Source: Williamsia phyllosphaerae
GTDB lineage: Bacteria; Actinomycetota; Actinomycetes; Mycobacteriales; Mycobacteriaceae
NCBI RefSeq assembly: GCF_014635305.1
Contig: NZ_BMCS01000001.1
Span: forward strand, 1,674,001 to 1,738,000
Direction of reading: 5' to 3'
Length of the DNA stretch: 64,000 nt
Part shown: positions 52,109-63,048 of the stretch, one piece after another
Position numbering within the stretch: the stretch's first letter is position 1
Layout: each line of letters opens with the position of its first letter
Made by a program: the position numbers and the translations under genes
The notes under the pieces: generated by a model
What the model was told of the DNA's origin: nothing
The model's input: the letters and a program-made list of their open reading frames with translations, nothing else
Databases searched by the model: none

Positions 52109-53173
52109 TCAGGCCAGTTCGGTGCGGTTGCGGCCCAACGACTTCGCGCGATACATCGCCTCGTCGGCGGCGGCCAGAGCCGCGGCGAACGCCGCCGCCG
52201 GGTCCGATTGGTCGGCACACGGTGCGCACGCACCGGCACTCGCGGTGATCACGACGGTGTCGCGTTCGTGGGTCAGGCTCGTCCGCAGCCGCTCGGCGTA
52301 ACCGAACAGATCCGGCGACGCCTGCTCGGCGAGTACGACGAACTCCTCGCCGCCGAACCGCGAGACCACCGCACCCGCTCCGGCGGCGACGGTCAGCCGG
52401 ATGGCGACCAGTCGGAGGACATCGTCCCCCGCCGCGTGTCCGTGCGTGTCGTTGACCTGCTTGAAGTCGTCGATGTCGATGAGCACGAGGAACGGCGCCG
52501 CGTGCTCGACGCCTGCCCCGGTGGCGGCGTGCGACTCGATGCCGCGGCGGTTCAGCAGACCGGTGAGCGGGTCGGTGACCGCGTCGGAGAAATGGAGGCG
52601 GCTCGAGGCGAGGATGGCCGCGGAGAACGCCGAGAGCAGGAACACCGCACCGTTCATGACCAGGATGACCACCACTGCCTGCACGACGAGCGCCACCGGG
52701 TCGTCGACCCCCTCGACGAGGGCGCGCACCGCCAGACCGAGGACGGTCGCGGTGCTCCACACGACGTGGAACCGCAGGATGACCGGGTTCGAGAAGTGGG
52801 CGGCGCATGCACCGACGAGGGCCAGGAGTCCGGCCCCGACGATCGCCACCGACGAGTCGGCGAAGGTGAGCAGCACAGTGGTGACGCCGACCTCGGCGTA
52901 GACGATGAAGCCGTTGTTCACCCGTGAGGTGCGCGTCCACCACTCGCCGATGAACCGGGACCGGCTGATCACGACGGCCGCGGGGACCGTGGTCGCGCAC
53001 ACCGCGTAGACGATCGCCGTGCCCACGGCTCCCTGTGGTCCCGCCGCGCTGAACGTCGACAGGATCCCGATCACACCGAACGCGATGGTCTGCAGCGCGA
53101 TCCCGAGACGCAGGACCCGTTCGGCCGAGGCGCTACCGGGGATGGGCTGGCGAGAGAACCTGTGATCGCTCAC
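52109..53173 (-). CDS. Membrane-bound diguanylate cyclase (GGDEF)
   Basis: The 354-residue protein has about six N-terminal helices and a C-terminal GGDEF domain: DAVTDPLTGLLNRRGIESH, FLVLIDIDDFKQVNDTHGHAAGDDVL and the active site RFGGEEFVVLAEQ. All key residues are present, so it should make c-di-GMP. The I-site RxxD is not evident at the usual place. It is the only c-di-GMP gene in the window. Confidence 0.9.
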   Translation of the reverse strand: MSDHRFSRQPIPGSASAERVLRLGIALQTIAFGVIGILSTFSAAGPQGAVGTAIVYAVCATTVPAAVVISRSRFIGEWWTRTSRVNNGFIVYAEVGVTTVLLTFADSSVAIVGAGLLALVGACAAHFSNPVILRFHVVWSTATVLGLAVRALVEGVDDPVALVVQAVVVILVMNGAVFLLSAFSAAILASSRLHFSDAVTDPLTGLLNRRGIESHAATGAGVEHAAPFLVLIDIDDFKQVNDTHGHAAGDDVLRLVAIRLTVAAGAGAVVSRFGGEEFVVLAEQASPDLFGYAERLRTSLTHERDTVVITASAGACAPCADQSDPAAAFAAALAAADEAMYRAKSLGRNRTELA

Positions 53174-53207
53174 CGGACGGCCCTCCTAGTCGCGTCCGCC
53201 AGGGAGG

Positions 53208-53684
53208 TCAGCCGTCGAGTTTCGCCGCGACGTCGGCCGGGAACCCACCGGTGGCCACGGGCCCCCACCGTGTGGGCGTGACCCGGATCAGCGACTTGTC
53301 CTGCGTGGCCATCGCCTCGCGGTACTCGTCCCAGTCGGGGTGTTCGCCGGAGATCGACCGGAAGTAGTCCACGAGTGCGTCGAGGGCCTCGGGCTGATGC
53401 AGCACCTCGGCGGTGCCGTCGACCTGCACCCACGCGTCGTTGAACGCGTCGGAGAGCACCAGCACCGACACCACCGGTCGGGCCTGCGCGTTGCGGGTCT
53501 TCGCGCGACCCGGGTACGTCGAGATCACGATCCGGCCGTCGGCGTCGACACCACCGGTGACCGGCGACATCTGTGGGCTGCCGTCGGACCGCGTCGTCAC
53601 CAGGATGAGCTGGTGCCGGGGCCTGATGAACTCGAGCAGCCCGTCGCGGTCGACGGTGTTGTTCTTCGCGATTGTGCGTGCCAT
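53208..53684 (-). CDS. PPOX-class (FMN/F420-type) pyridoxamine oxidase-fold protein
   Basis: The 158-residue protein is a split-barrel flavin/F420-binding protein: LLEFIRPRHQLILVTTRSDGSPQMSPV, VISTYPGRAKTRNAQARPVVSVLVL and the C-terminal KSLIRVTPTRWGPVATGGFP. It fits the F420-dependent Rv1155-like group, though cofactor preference cannot be read directly. ATG 53682-53684 is the start. Confidence 0.86.
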   Translation of the reverse strand: MARTIAKNNTVDRDGLLEFIRPRHQLILVTTRSDGSPQMSPVTGGVDADGRIVISTYPGRAKTRNAQARPVVSVLVLSDAFNDAWVQVDGTAEVLHQPEALDALVDYFRSISGEHPDWDEYREAMATQDKSLIRVTPTRWGPVATGGFPADVAAKLDG

Positions 53685-53847
53685 GGGGATCACGGTAAGC
53701 GATCGTTGATCTGAGCCGTCGGCACCCGTCTCGACCTGCACTTGTGCAGCTGGGGAACGCGACGCCACGCGCCGACGTTGACAGGTAGCCTGTTATGTCA
53801 GGTGTACCGACTTCGAAGGGACGCGCCGGCGCCGGCTGGGACGTGCA

Positions 53848-56301
53848 ATGAATCGAAAGACTGTTTTCCGTAATCTGGCCATTGTTGCCGTGATCGTGCT
53901 CGCGATCTGGGGTTTCACCGTTCTGCGTGGCGGTGATCGCGAGTACAAGAGTGTCGACACCTCGGTCGCGCTGACCCAGCTGAACACCAAGAACGCCACC
54001 GAGGTGCAGATCGACGATCGCGAACAGGCGATCCGCATCACGCTGCGGGACGAGGTCGACGGCGCCAAGAAGATCACCGCCAAGTACCCGGCGCGGTCGA
54101 GTGAGTTCGTGTTCGACAGCGTCACGAAGTCGGGCGCGAAGTATCAGACCAACGTCACCCAGGAGTCGGTCCTGTGGCAGATGCTGATCTTCATCCTGCC
54201 GATGATCCTGCTGTTCGGGCTCTTCTTCTTCGTGATGAGCCGCATGCAGGGTGGTGGCAAGGGCGGCATCATGGGCTTCGGCAAGTCGAAGGCCAAGCAG
54301 CTCTCGAAGGACCACCCGAAGACCACGTTCGCCGACGTCGCCGGTTCGGACGAGGCGGTCGAGGAGCTGTACGAGATCAAGGACTTTCTGCAGAACCCTG
54401 CGCGCTACCAGGCTCTCGGCGCCAAGATCCCGCGCGGCGTGCTGCTCTACGGCCCTCCCGGAACCGGTAAGACACTGCTCGCGCGGGCCGTCGCCGGCGA
54501 GGCGGGCGTCCCGTTCTTCACGATCTCCGGTTCGGACTTCGTCGAGATGTTCGTCGGTGTCGGTGCGTCACGTGTGCGCGACCTGTTCGAGCAGGCCAAG
54601 GCCAACAGTCCCTGCATCATCTTCGTCGACGAGATCGACGCGGTCGGTCGCCAGCGCGGTGCCGGCCTCGGCGGCGGGCACGACGAGCGTGAGCAGACCC
54701 TCAACCAGCTGCTGGTCGAGATGGACGGCTTCGGCGAGCGTTCCGGTGTCATCCTGATCGCCGCGACCAACCGTCCCGACATCCTCGACCCGGCGCTGCT
54801 GCGTCCCGGTCGTTTCGATCGGCAGATCCCGGTGGGCAACCCCGACATCGCCGGCCGCAAGGCGATCCTCAAGGTGCACGCCGCAGGCAAGCCGATCGAC
54901 GCCGACGCCGACCTCGACGGTCTCGCCAAGCGCACCCCCGGCATGTCCGGTGCCGACCTGGCCAACGTCATCAACGAGTCGGCTCTCCTGGCCGCTCGCG
55001 AGAACCGCACGACGATCACCGCCGAACTGCTCGAGGAGTCGGTCGACCGCGTCGTGGGCGGACCGCGCCGCAAGAGCCGCATCATCAGCGAGCAGGAGAA
55101 GAAGATCGTGGCCTACCACGAGGGTGGACACACCCTCGCCGCGTGGGCGATGCCCGATCTCGACCCGATCTACAAGGTCACGATCCTCGCCCGTGGCCGC
55201 ACGGGCGGCCATGCCCTGGCCGTGCCGGAGCAGGACAAGGACCTGATGACGCGTTCGGAGATGATCGCGCGTCTGGTGATGGCCATGGGTGGCCGTGCCG
55301 CCGAGGAGCTCGTGTTCCACGAGCCGACCACGGGTGCGTCCTCCGACATCGACCAGGCGACCAAGATCGCCCGCGCGATGGTCACCGAGTACGGCATGAG
55401 CGCCAAGCTCGGCGCCGTGCACTACGGCCAGGAGCAGGGTGACCCGTTCCTGGGCCGTTCGATGGGCGCGCAGGCGTCGTACTCCACCGAGGTCGCGGCC
55501 GAGATCGACGACGAGGTCCGACGTCTCATCGAGGCGGCGCACACCGAGGCGTGGGCGATCCTCAACGAGTACCGCGACACCCTCGACGACCTCGCCACCC
55601 AGCTGCTCGAGCGCGAGACGCTGACCCGCAAGGACCTCGAGGTCATCTTCTCGGGCGTGGAGAAGCGTCCGCGCATCACCACCTTCGACGAGTTCGGTGA
55701 CCGGACGCCCAGCGACAAGCCCCCGGTGAAGACCCCGGGCGAGTTGGCCATCGAGCGCGGCGAGCCGTGGCCCCCGGAACCGGCACCGCGTCTGGTGAAG
55801 GAGACCGTCGGTGCGGGATCGGCCCAGCCGAACCCGTACGGACCCGGCGGCTACAACGGCGGTGCGCCCGACGGCGGGCACAACGGGTACGGCCAGAACG
55901 GTCAGCCCAACGGATACGGCCCCAACGGCTACGGCCAGAACGGTTACGGCCCGAACGGGCAGGGGCACAACGGTTACGGCCAGAACGGTCAGGGCCAGAA
56001 CGGCTACGGCCAGAACGGTTACGGCCCGGACAATCAGAACGGGTACGGCCCGAACGGCCACAACCAGCCCGGCCACGGCCAGGGATATCCCGGTTACCCG
56101 CAGGGCGGATCCGCTCCCGGATACCAGGCGCCCGGTTACGGCAACCCGGGTCATCAGCCGACGCCGCCGCCGGTGCCGCGTGATCAGAACCCCACCGGAC
56201 CCAATGGCGGGACCCGTCCCGACTACGGCGCCCCCGATGGTTGGTCGGCGCCGGGCTGGCCCCCGCGTGACGGCAACGGGACGGGTCAGCCGCCGCGCTG
56301 A
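53848..56301 (+). CDS. ftsH: ATP-dependent zinc metalloprotease FtsH
   Basis: The 817-residue protein has two N-terminal helices ([18 protein letters not shown] and [18 protein letters not shown]) around a short periplasmic domain. The AAA+ domain has Walker A GPPGTGKT (residues 202-209), Walker [12 protein letters not shown] and the second region of homology, [20 protein letters not shown]. The protease site is His424-Glu-Gly-Gly-His. The C-terminal 160 residues are low-complexity with Asn-Gly-Tyr-Gly repeats, longer than in M. tuberculosis FtsH (about 760). It degrades membrane and regulatory proteins. It heads the folate run, as Rv3610c does. Confidence 0.94.
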   Translation: MNRKTVFRNLAIVAVIVLAIWGFTVLRGGDREYKSVDTSVALTQLNTKNATEVQIDDREQAIRITLRDEVDGAKKITAKYPARSSEFVFDSVTKSGAKYQTNVTQESVLWQMLIFILPMILLFGLFFFVMSRMQGGGKGGIMGFGKSKAKQLSKDHPKTTFADVAGSDEAVEELYEIKDFLQNPARYQALGAKIPRGVLLYGPPGTGKTLLARAVAGEAGVPFFTISGSDFVEMFVGVGASRVRDLFEQAKANSPCIIFVDEIDAVGRQRGAGLGGGHDEREQTLNQLLVEMDGFGERSGVILIAATNRPDILDPALLRPGRFDRQIPVGNPDIAGRKAILKVHAAGKPIDADADLDGLAKRTPGMSGADLANVINESALLAARENRTTITAELLEESVDRVVGGPRRKSRIISEQEKKIVAYHEGGHTLAAWAMPDLDPIYKVTILARGRTGGHALAVPEQDKDLMTRSEMIARLVMAMGGRAAEELVFHEPTTGASSDIDQATKIARAMVTEYGMSAKLGAVHYGQEQGDPFLGRSMGAQASYSTEVAAEIDDEVRRLIEAAHTEAWAILNEYRDTLDDLATQLLERETLTRKDLEVIFSGVEKRPRITTFDEFGDRTPSDKPPVKTPGELAIERGEPWPPEPAPRLVKETVGAGSAQPNPYGPGGYNGGAPDGGHNGYGQNGQPNGYGPNGYGQNGYGPNGQGHNGYGQNGQGQNGYGQNGYGPDNQNGYGPNGHNQPGHGQGYPGYPQGGSAPGYQAPGYGNPGHQPTPPPVPRDQNPTGPNGGTRPDYGAPDGWSAPGWPPRDGNGTGQPPR
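55882..56060 (+). repeat. In-frame Asn-Gly-Tyr-Gly coding repeats in ftsH
   Basis: About nine variants of AACGGNTACGGCC(A/C)GAACGG occur in phase, encoding NGYGQNG / NGYGPNG units in the FtsH tail. The repeat length varies between 18 and 30 bases, so it is an imperfect, not strict, tandem array. Such sequence can vary by slippage between strains. Confidence 0.85.
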
Positions 56302-56384
56302 GAAGACCCAGCACGCACACGTCCCGGTACGCGCCGCGACGTTCACCCTCCACCTCCGGGCACTCACAGAAGAGCGAGCTCCTG

Positions 56385-56981
56385 ATGACCAGAACCGAAA
56401 ACCGTGGTGCTATCGCGCCCTTCGACCAGGAGCGGGCGGAGGCGGCGGTTCGCGAGCTGCTCGTCGCGATCGGTGAGGATCCCGACCGCGACGGTCTGAA
56501 GGAGACGCCGGCCCGGGTGGCGCGCGCCTATCAGGAGATGTTCGGCGGCCTGCACACCGAACCGGACGACGTGCTGGCCACGACGTTCGACGTCGGCCAC
56601 GACGAGTTGGTGCTGGTCAAGGACATCCCCATGTACTCGACGTGCGAGCACCACCTGGTGTCGTTCCACGGGGTCGCCCACGTCGGGTACATCCCCGGCG
56701 CATCCGGGCAGGTCACGGGGTTGTCGAAACTGGCGCGCGTCGTCGACCTCTACGCCAAGCGCCCGCAGGTCCAGGAGCGACTCACCACGCAGATCGCCGA
56801 CGCCCTGGTGCGCAAGCTCGATCCGCGCGGTGTCATCGTCGTCATCGAGGCCGAGCACCTGTGCATGGCGATGCGCGGCATCCGCAAGCCCGGTGCGTCG
56901 ACCACGACATCGGCGGTCCGTGGCATCTTCAAGACCAGTGCCGTCAGCCGTGGTGAGGCGCTCGACCTCATCTCTCGGTAG
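56385..56981 (+). CDS. folE: GTP cyclohydrolase I
   Basis: The 198-residue type I enzyme has the zinc and active-site motif [20 protein letters not shown], then [22 protein letters not shown] and [16 protein letters not shown]. It starts folate synthesis by converting GTP to dihydroneopterin triphosphate. ATG 56385 follows AGAGCGAGC-rich sequence. The order ftsH-folE-folP is the same as in M. tuberculosis. Confidence 0.95.
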   Translation: MTRTENRGAIAPFDQERAEAAVRELLVAIGEDPDRDGLKETPARVARAYQEMFGGLHTEPDDVLATTFDVGHDELVLVKDIPMYSTCEHHLVSFHGVAHVGYIPGASGQVTGLSKLARVVDLYAKRPQVQERLTTQIADALVRKLDPRGVIVVIEAEHLCMAMRGIRKPGASTTTSAVRGIFKTSAVSRGEALDLISR

Positions 56982-57034
56982 CCCTGAGCGCCCTGCTGCG
57001 GGTTCCGGTGTCCATCGCGCATACGGTTGACGGC

Positions 57035-57925
57035 GTGAACGCAGCCGCACACCTGGTGAGCTCCGGTCGGACCCGCGTCCTCGGCGTGCTCAACGTGACG
57101 GCCGACTCGTTCTCCGACGGTGGCCGCTATCTCGACGCCGACGCAGCCATCGCCCACGGTCGTCGGCTCGCGGCCGACGGGGCCGACCTCATCGATGTCG
57201 GCGGCGAGTCCACCCGTCCCGGTTCGACCCGTGTGGATCCCGATCTCGAGGCCCGACGGGTCGTCCCGGTCATCGCCGCGCTCTCGGCCGAGGGGGTGTC
57301 GGTGTCGGTGGACACCATGCACGCCTCGGTGGCGCAGGCGGCGATCGAGGCCGGCGCCGTTGTCGTCAACGACGTCTCCGGTGGCCGTGCGGATCCCGCG
57401 ATGGCCTCGGTGGTCGCCGATGCCGGTGTGCCCTGGATCCTGATGCACTGGCGGCCCGCAACCGACCCGGCCGACGGCGCGACCCACTTCGCCCACCGGG
57501 TCGACGATGTCGGCGGCTATCGCGACGTCGTCGCGGAGGTGAGCGGTGAGCTGCTCACCCAGGTCGATGCGGCCGTCCGTGCCGGTGTCGACCCGGCGGC
57601 GGTGATACTCGACCCCGGCCTGGGTTTCGCCAAGGCGGCAGAACACAACTGGGCCCTGCTCAACGCGTTGCCGACGCTGGTGGGCCTCGGGTTCCCGGTC
57701 CTCGTCGGGGCGTCGCGCAAGCGGTTCCTCGGCACCCTGCTCTCCGGTGGTGCGCAACCGCGACCACCGGCCGGGCGTGAGATCGCCACCGCGGCGATCA
57801 GCGCGCTGGCCGCGGTCAACGGGGCGTGGGGGGTGCGCGTACACGACGTGCCGTCGAGTCGCGACGCGATCGCCGTGGCGGCGGCATGGACCGACGGAGG
57901 ACGAAGGGGATCGGTGGATGGCTGA
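57035..57925 (+). CDS. folP: Dihydropteroate synthase
   Basis: The 296-residue protein has the DHPS strands [65 protein letters not shown] and GASRKRFLG. It condenses pABA with dihydropterin pyrophosphate, and is the sulfonamide target. GTG 57035 or GTG 57008 could be the start; neither has a strong ribosome site. Confidence 0.93.
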   Translation: MNAAAHLVSSGRTRVLGVLNVTADSFSDGGRYLDADAAIAHGRRLAADGADLIDVGGESTRPGSTRVDPDLEARRVVPVIAALSAEGVSVSVDTMHASVAQAAIEAGAVVVNDVSGGRADPAMASVVADAGVPWILMHWRPATDPADGATHFAHRVDDVGGYRDVVAEVSGELLTQVDAAVRAGVDPAAVILDPGLGFAKAAEHNWALLNALPTLVGLGFPVLVGASRKRFLGTLLSGGAQPRPPAGREIATAAISALAAVNGAWGVRVHDVPSSRDAIAVAAAWTDGGRRGSVDG

Positions 57926-57975
57926 CCGGACAGAAGAGACCGAGCGGACCTGTGGTCGCCCACGGAAGCGAGCGG

Positions 57976-58338
57976 ATGGCTGACCGAATAGAGTTGCGTG
58001 GGTTGACCGTTCGGGGTAACCACGGTGTCTTCGACCACGAGCGCCGCGACGGTCAGGACTTCATCGTCGACCTGATCCTGTGGCTGGATCTCCGGCCCGC
58101 CGCGGCCTCCGACGACCTCTCCGACACCGTCGACTACGGTGGTCTCGCACAACGCGCCGCGGACATCGTCGCGGGACCGGCGCGCGACCTCATCGAGACC
58201 GTCTGCGCCGAGATCGCCGACGGCATCATGGTCGACGAGCGGGTCGCGGCCTGCGAGGTGACGCTGCACAAGCCGTCCGCCCCCATCCCGTTGACGTTCT
58301 CCGACGTCGCCGTGGTGACGCGACGCTCGCGGCGATGA
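57976..58338 (+). CDS. folB: Dihydroneopterin aldolase
   Basis: The 120-residue protein has [25 protein letters not shown], the catalytic Lys in [14 protein letters not shown] and a YGGLAQ segment. It converts dihydroneopterin to 6-hydroxymethyl-dihydropterin. ATG 57976 gives the family-typical N-terminus. A 13-base copy of its start region (GGATGGCTGACCG) also occurs at the folP stop. Confidence 0.92.
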   Translation: MADRIELRGLTVRGNHGVFDHERRDGQDFIVDLILWLDLRPAAASDDLSDTVDYGGLAQRAADIVAGPARDLIETVCAEIADGIMVDERVAACEVTLHKPSAPIPLTFSDVAVVTRRSRR

Positions 58339-58347
58339 GTCGGACCG

Positions 58348-58911
58348 ATGAGTAGAGCGGTCCTGTCCATCGGGTCCAACATGGGTGACCGTCTCGACCT
58401 GTTGTGGTCGGTACGTGAGCATTTCGCGGATCGACTCGTCGCGGCGTCCGCCGTCTATGCGACCCCGCCGTGGGGGCCGGTGCCCCAGGACGATTTCGAC
58501 AACGCCGTCCTGATCGTCGACGACGACGCGTGCGGGCCGATGGACTGGCTGAACGAGGGATTCGAACTCGAGGCCGCCGCTGCCCGAACCCGCGAACAAC
58601 GTTGGGGACCGCGCACTCTCGACGTGGACGTCGTGTCGGTGAGTGTCGACGGCCGCGTCGAGGTCAGCGACGACCCCGTGCTGACCCTGCCGCATCCCCG
58701 CGCGCACGAGCGGGCCTTCGTGCTCATCCCGTGGCTCGACGCCGACCCCGACGCGCAGCTGTGGACCCCGGCCGGACCCCGGTCGGTGCACGACCTCGTC
58801 GCCGGTCTCGACGAGTCCGACCGCGCCGGGGTGCGCCGACGGGATGTCCCGCAGTGGGATGGCCCGCATGGGGACGGATCACCGCAGAACACGAAAGCGA
58901 GCTCTCGATGA
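58348..58911 (+). CDS. folK: 2-amino-4-hydroxy-6-hydroxymethyldihydropteridine pyrophosphokinase
   Basis: The 187-residue protein has [41 protein letters not shown] and [16 protein letters not shown], all conserved HPPK motifs. It pyrophosphorylates hydroxymethyldihydropterin. It overlaps the DUF3180 start by ATGA. Its C-terminal tail after [14 protein letters not shown] is somewhat longer than usual. Confidence 0.93.
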   Translation: MSRAVLSIGSNMGDRLDLLWSVREHFADRLVAASAVYATPPWGPVPQDDFDNAVLIVDDDACGPMDWLNEGFELEAAAARTREQRWGPRTLDVDVVSVSVDGRVEVSDDPVLTLPHPRAHERAFVLIPWLDADPDAQLWTPAGPRSVHDLVAGLDESDRAGVRRRDVPQWDGPHGDGSPQNTKASSR

Positions 58912-59432
58912 TGGCCCGGCGCCGTACCCCGCGCACACCACGTGACCACGATCCGGACGAGGGCGGCCTGGGCCCGACCCGCGTCCGCGACCTGCTGGGG
59001 ATCGCGGCGTTCACCGCCGTCGTCGTCTGGCTGCTCGTGCGCGTCAGTTATGGGGAGTTGCCGCCTCTGCCGCTGCTGGCCGGGATCGTGCTCTACGTGC
59101 TGGCGGCGCTCGAGGTGGTCATCGCGATCGTCGTGCGGCTGCGGGTGTCACGCTCGGAAGTCGGCACCAGCCGCGATCAACTGCATCCCCTCACCGCCGC
59201 CCGGGTTCTCGCGTTGGCGAAGGCGTCGGCGATCCTCGCCGCCATCGCGACCGGCGTGTGGATCGGCCTGCTCATCTACCTTCTGGCGCAGACCGATTCA
59301 TCGGCGGCCGATCACGACACGCCCGCGGCGATCGTCGGGTTGGTGGGCGGTGTGCTCCTCGGAGTCGCAGCACTGGTGCTCGAGTTCTGCTGTCGCACAC
59401 CCGACGATCCCGCCGACGAATCGGCCGCCTAG
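58908..59432 (+). CDS. DUF3180 membrane protein (Rv3605c-like)
   Basis: The 174-residue protein has a charged N-terminus and four hydrophobic helices, fitting DUF3180, always downstream of folK in this order. Function is unknown; a role tied to folate export or membrane is only a guess. The start overlaps the folK stop (ATGA). Confidence 0.85.
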   Translation: MMARRRTPRTPRDHDPDEGGLGPTRVRDLLGIAAFTAVVVWLLVRVSYGELPPLPLLAGIVLYVLAALEVVIAIVVRLRVSRSEVGTSRDQLHPLTAARVLALAKASAILAAIATGVWIGLLIYLLAQTDSSAADHDTPAAIVGLVGGVLLGVAALVLEFCCRTPDDPADESAA

Positions 59433-59527
59433 CTGCGTCGTCGCAGCAACGCCGCAGGTGGGGAGAATGCGTGACTCTCCGTACCGGCTCGCACGCCGCA
59501 CCGACAAACGCAGGTATGTTGACCGAC

Positions 59528-60682
59528 ATGACGACCACCGGCCGCTCGGCTGATTCCCGCCGCGTTCGTCGGGGGCCCGCCCAATGGTTGCTCGGTCTGC
59601 TCCTCGCGCTCGCGATCGGCGCCAGCATCGCCATGATGTTCAGCAACTCCCGCAGTATCGCAGCGAGTCTCGCGGTCATCTCCGCGCTGTGGGCCGCGGT
59701 CATCGGCGCGATCCTGGTGACCAAGTTCCGCAGGCAGGCCGACTCGGCCGAGTCCAAGGCGCGCGACCTGCGACTGGTCTACGAGCTGCAGCTCGAACGT
59801 GAGATCACCGCCCGCCGCCAGTACGAGCTCGGTGTGGAGACGCAGGTCCGCCGCGAGGTGCACGCGGAGACGAACGAGGAGCTCGGCGAACTCAAGGCCC
59901 AGATCGAGGCGCTGCGTGCGAGCCTGGAACTCCTGGTCGGTGGGGACCTGCCCGAGCAGCGCGCCGCCCTGCGGTCCGAGCGTCGCCGGGAACTCGATCG
60001 CGCACGGTCGGAGCCCGACGAGTCGACGTACTCCGCGGCGGGCTCGTACTCCACGTCCGACCCCGCCTTCGACGACGGTGCCGTGGCCGAACGCGACTTC
60101 GCCAGCACCGCGCCCGACGTCGGCGCTGATCGGGTGCCGATCGCCGAGCCCAACACGCTGACCGAGGTCATCCCGGTGGTCACCGACGAGCAGGGTCAGG
60201 CCTCCGACGACGACGGCCTTCGTGGCGCGCCACGTCCGGCACCGTCGTCCCGTCACGGGGCCGCCGCGTCCGACCCCGGTCCCGCCGACGTCCCGGCGTT
60301 CGTCGACGAGACCCCGACCGACGAATGGGCGGTGGCACCCGCCGAGGTCGTCCCGGAGCCGGTCGCAGCCGATCCGGTCGCGCCCGAGCCGATCGTGGCC
60401 GACGTCGTCGCCGAGCCCTCGGCATCACCCGTGACGTCGCACGCGAGTCAGGGGGGCGGTCGGCACGGTCGCGGCGCGGCGCCGGCGCAGCCGCAGCCCG
60501 AGCCCACCCCGGTCCCCGAGCCCCCGGCCGATCCGACGCCCACCCCGCCGCCGAGCCGCAACGATCGTCATCGGGCCCCAGAACCCGAGCCCGGTGCACA
60601 CCAGTCGGGCCGGTCGGCGTCGGAACTGATCGACCAGCTGCGATCGGGAACCGGCGGCGGTCGCCGCCGCCGCGAGGACTGA
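59528..60682 (+). CDS. DUF6779 protein (Rv3604c-like), coiled-coil and Pro/Ala-rich
   Basis: The 384-residue protein has two helices (WLLGLLLALAIGASIAMMF, SLAVISALWAAVIGAILV), then a coiled coil (ESKARDLRLVYELQLEREITARRQYEL and more), then a long Pro/Ala/Glu-rich disordered tail. It matches the conserved protein between DUF3180 and the Rossmann protein in mycobacteria. It probably scaffolds a membrane process, but no activity is known. Confidence 0.83.
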   Translation: MTTTGRSADSRRVRRGPAQWLLGLLLALAIGASIAMMFSNSRSIAASLAVISALWAAVIGAILVTKFRRQADSAESKARDLRLVYELQLEREITARRQYELGVETQVRREVHAETNEELGELKAQIEALRASLELLVGGDLPEQRAALRSERRRELDRARSEPDESTYSAAGSYSTSDPAFDDGAVAERDFASTAPDVGADRVPIAEPNTLTEVIPVVTDEQGQASDDDGLRGAPRPAPSSRHGAAASDPGPADVPAFVDETPTDEWAVAPAEVVPEPVAADPVAPEPIVADVVAEPSASPVTSHASQGGGRHGRGAAPAQPQPEPTPVPEPPADPTPTPPPSRNDRHRAPEPEPGAHQSGRSASELIDQLRSGTGGGRRRRED

Positions 60683-60794
60683 GCCAGTGAGCCGCGTCAC
60701 AGCAATTGGCTGATGACGCCGACCGCGCCCTATCCTCGGCGCTGAACGTCCGGTACCCGAGTTCGGGCCTGGAACGAGCAGATGGAGGACATCG

Positions 60795-61715
60795 GTGACC
60801 TCATCGGGCATCGCCAACTGGCCCGCGCCCGCGCGGCTGACCGTCGGCATCGTCTCCGCGGGTCGCGTCGGGACGGCGTTGGGAGCGGCCCTCGAGTCCG
60901 CCGACCACGTCGTCGGTGCCGTCGTCGCCCGCTCGGACGCCGCGCGCGACCGCGTCGCCCGCCGACTCCCCGAATCGCAGATCCTGCCGGTACACGAGGT
61001 CGCGGCCCGCTCGGAACTGCTCATCATCAGCGTCCCCGACGATCAGCTCACCGCCGTCATCGCCGAGTTGGCCTCGTCCGGCGCGGTCCGCCCGGGCACC
61101 ATCGTCGCGCACACCGCGGGCGCCCACGGGATCGGGATCCTGGCGCCCCTGACGGAACTGGGCGTCACCCCCCTCGCTCTGCACCCTGCGATGACCTTCG
61201 TCGACACCGACGACGACACCACCCGCCTGCGGTCGACCTGCTTCGGGGTCACCGCCGCCGACGAGATCGGCCACGCCGTCGGATCGACGCTGGTCCTCGA
61301 GATGGGGGGCGAGTCGGTCCGTGTTCGCGAGGAGGCCCGCACCCTCTACCACGCCGCCCTGGCCCACGGTGCGAACCACCTCGTCGCACTCATCTCGGAT
61401 TCCCTTGCCGCACTACGGATCGCGCTGGCCGGCCCGGAGATACCGGGCCAGGACTTCATCGACGAGAACGCGGCGGGCCTGCCCGAGCGCCTGCTCGGAC
61501 CGCTGGTGTCGGCGGCCCTGCAGAACACTCTCGAGCTGGGCCCCCGTGCGCTGACCGGACCGGTCGCGCGCGGCGACGCCGTCGCGGTGGCGGGCCATCT
61601 CGCCGCCCTGCGCGAGGCCGACCCCGATCTGGCCGAGGCCTACCGCACCATGTCCCTGCGTGCTGCGTCCTACACCCGAGCGCCCGCCGCTCTGATCGAA
61701 GTGCTCGAGAGGTGA
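60795..61715 (+). CDS. Rossmann-like/DUF2520 protein (Rv3603c-like), possible PanG-type ketopantoate reductase
   Basis: The 306-residue protein has an N-terminal Rossmann fold ([18 protein letters not shown]) and a C-terminal DUF2520 domain ([37 protein letters not shown]). PanG proteins with this layout reduce ketopantoate in some bacteria. It is coupled to panC by GTGA, which supports that role, but panE or ilvC could also supply the step. The cofactor motif is GxxSxGRVG, slightly atypical. Confidence 0.82.
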   Translation: MTSSGIANWPAPARLTVGIVSAGRVGTALGAALESADHVVGAVVARSDAARDRVARRLPESQILPVHEVAARSELLIISVPDDQLTAVIAELASSGAVRPGTIVAHTAGAHGIGILAPLTELGVTPLALHPAMTFVDTDDDTTRLRSTCFGVTAADEIGHAVGSTLVLEMGGESVRVREEARTLYHAALAHGANHLVALISDSLAALRIALAGPEIPGQDFIDENAAGLPERLLGPLVSAALQNTLELGPRALTGPVARGDAVAVAGHLAALREADPDLAEAYRTMSLRAASYTRAPAALIEVLER

Positions 61716-62614
61716 GCGAGAACATGACCACACCCACCCGCCCGTACGTGCCGGGGTCGCTGACCGTGCACCGCGACCCGGCCCAGATCAGCCGGATCAG
61801 CAAGGCGCTGCGCGCCACCGGCAAGCGAGTCGTCCTGGTGCCCACCATGGGTGCGCTGCACGACGGCCACCGGGAGTTGGTCGCATCGGCCAAGTCCCAG
61901 GGGAACACCGTCGTCATCGTCTCGATCTTCGTCAACCCACTGCAGTTCGGCGCCGGAGAGGACCTCGACGCCTATCCGCGCACCTTCGACGCCGACCGCG
62001 CCCTGCTCGACGACCTCGGTGTGGAACTCGTGTTCGCGCCGACGGTCACCGACATGTACCCGAACGGCCCGCGCACCACGGTGCTGCCGGGTCCGCTCGG
62101 TGCCGAGCTCGAGGGCCAGTCGCGGCCCACGCATTTCGCCGGGATGCTGACCGTCGTCGCCAAGCTGCTGTCCATCGCAGCACCCCACGCCGCCTTCTTC
62201 GGCGAGAAGGACTACCAGCAGCTCGTGCTGGTGCGCCAGATGGTCACCGACCTCAACATGGGCATCGACATCGTCGGCGTCCCGACGGTGCGTGAATCCG
62301 ACGGTCTCGCGATGTCGAGTCGCAACGCCTACCTCGGTCCCGAACACCGGGCGGCGGCGACCGCGCTGTCGGCGGCGCTCGTGGCGGGCGCCCACGCCGC
62401 GGCCGGTGGGGCGCAGGCCATCATCGACACCGCGTCGGCGGTCCTGGCGCACGCCCCCGAGATCGACGTCGACTACCTCGAGGTGCGCGGCACCGATCTG
62501 GGTCCCGCCCCGGAACACGGTGACGGACGGCTGCTCGTCGCCGCCCGCCTCGGGTCCACCCGCCTCATCGACAACGTCGGCGTCGCCGTCGGCACCGGCT
62601 TCTTATCAGAGTGA
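61712..62614 (+). CDS. panC: Pantothenate synthetase
   Basis: The 300-residue enzyme joins pantoate to beta-alanine with ATP. It has the [14 protein letters not shown] site with the HxGH motif, [34 protein letters not shown] and the MSSRNAYL loop. GTG 61712 overlaps the upstream stop; ATG 61724 is an alternative. It matches panC of mycobacteria. Confidence 0.94.
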   Translation: MSENMTTPTRPYVPGSLTVHRDPAQISRISKALRATGKRVVLVPTMGALHDGHRELVASAKSQGNTVVIVSIFVNPLQFGAGEDLDAYPRTFDADRALLDDLGVELVFAPTVTDMYPNGPRTTVLPGPLGAELEGQSRPTHFAGMLTVVAKLLSIAAPHAAFFGEKDYQQLVLVRQMVTDLNMGIDIVGVPTVRESDGLAMSSRNAYLGPEHRAAATALSAALVAGAHAAAGGAQAIIDTASAVLAHAPEIDVDYLEVRGTDLGPAPEHGDGRLLVAARLGSTRLIDNVGVAVGTGFLSE

Positions 62615-62621
62615 GGTAGAC

Positions 62622-63047
62622 ATGTTTCGCACCATGATGACGTCGAAGATCCACCGCGCGACCGTCACCCAGGCCGATCTGCACTACGTCGGTTCGGTGA
62701 CCATCGACGCGGATCTGCTCGACGCCGCGGATCTGCTCGAGGGCGAGCAGGTGACGATCGTCGACATCGACAACGGCAACCGTCTCGAGACCTACGCCAT
62801 CGCCGGCGAACGCGGCTCGGGTGTCATCGGGATCAACGGCGCCGCTGCCCATCTCGTGCACCCGGGGGATCTGGTCATCATCATCGCCTACGGCATCCTC
62901 AGCCCCGCCGAGATCGACGGGTACGCACCGCGCGTGGTGTTCGTCGACGAGCGCAACCGCATCGACGAGCTCGGTTCCGATCCCGCGCACGCGCCGGTCG
63001 GGTCGGGTCTGCTCGACCCGCGCGAGCCCGCATCGGCCCTGGGCTGA
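62622..63047 (+). CDS. panD: Aspartate 1-decarboxylase
   Basis: The 141-residue zymogen self-cleaves at Gly24-Ser25 (YVGSVTID) to form the pyruvoyl group; Lys9 and Tyr58-region residues (NNG-RLETYAI) are conserved. It makes beta-alanine for pantothenate. The start is eight bases after panC. It is the known target of pyrazinoic acid in M. tuberculosis. Confidence 0.94.
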   Translation: MFRTMMTSKIHRATVTQADLHYVGSVTIDADLLDAADLLEGEQVTIVDIDNGNRLETYAIAGERGSGVIGINGAAAHLVHPGDLVIIIAYGILSPAEIDGYAPRVVFVDERNRIDELGSDPAHAPVGSGLLDPREPASALG

Positions 63048-63048
63048 C

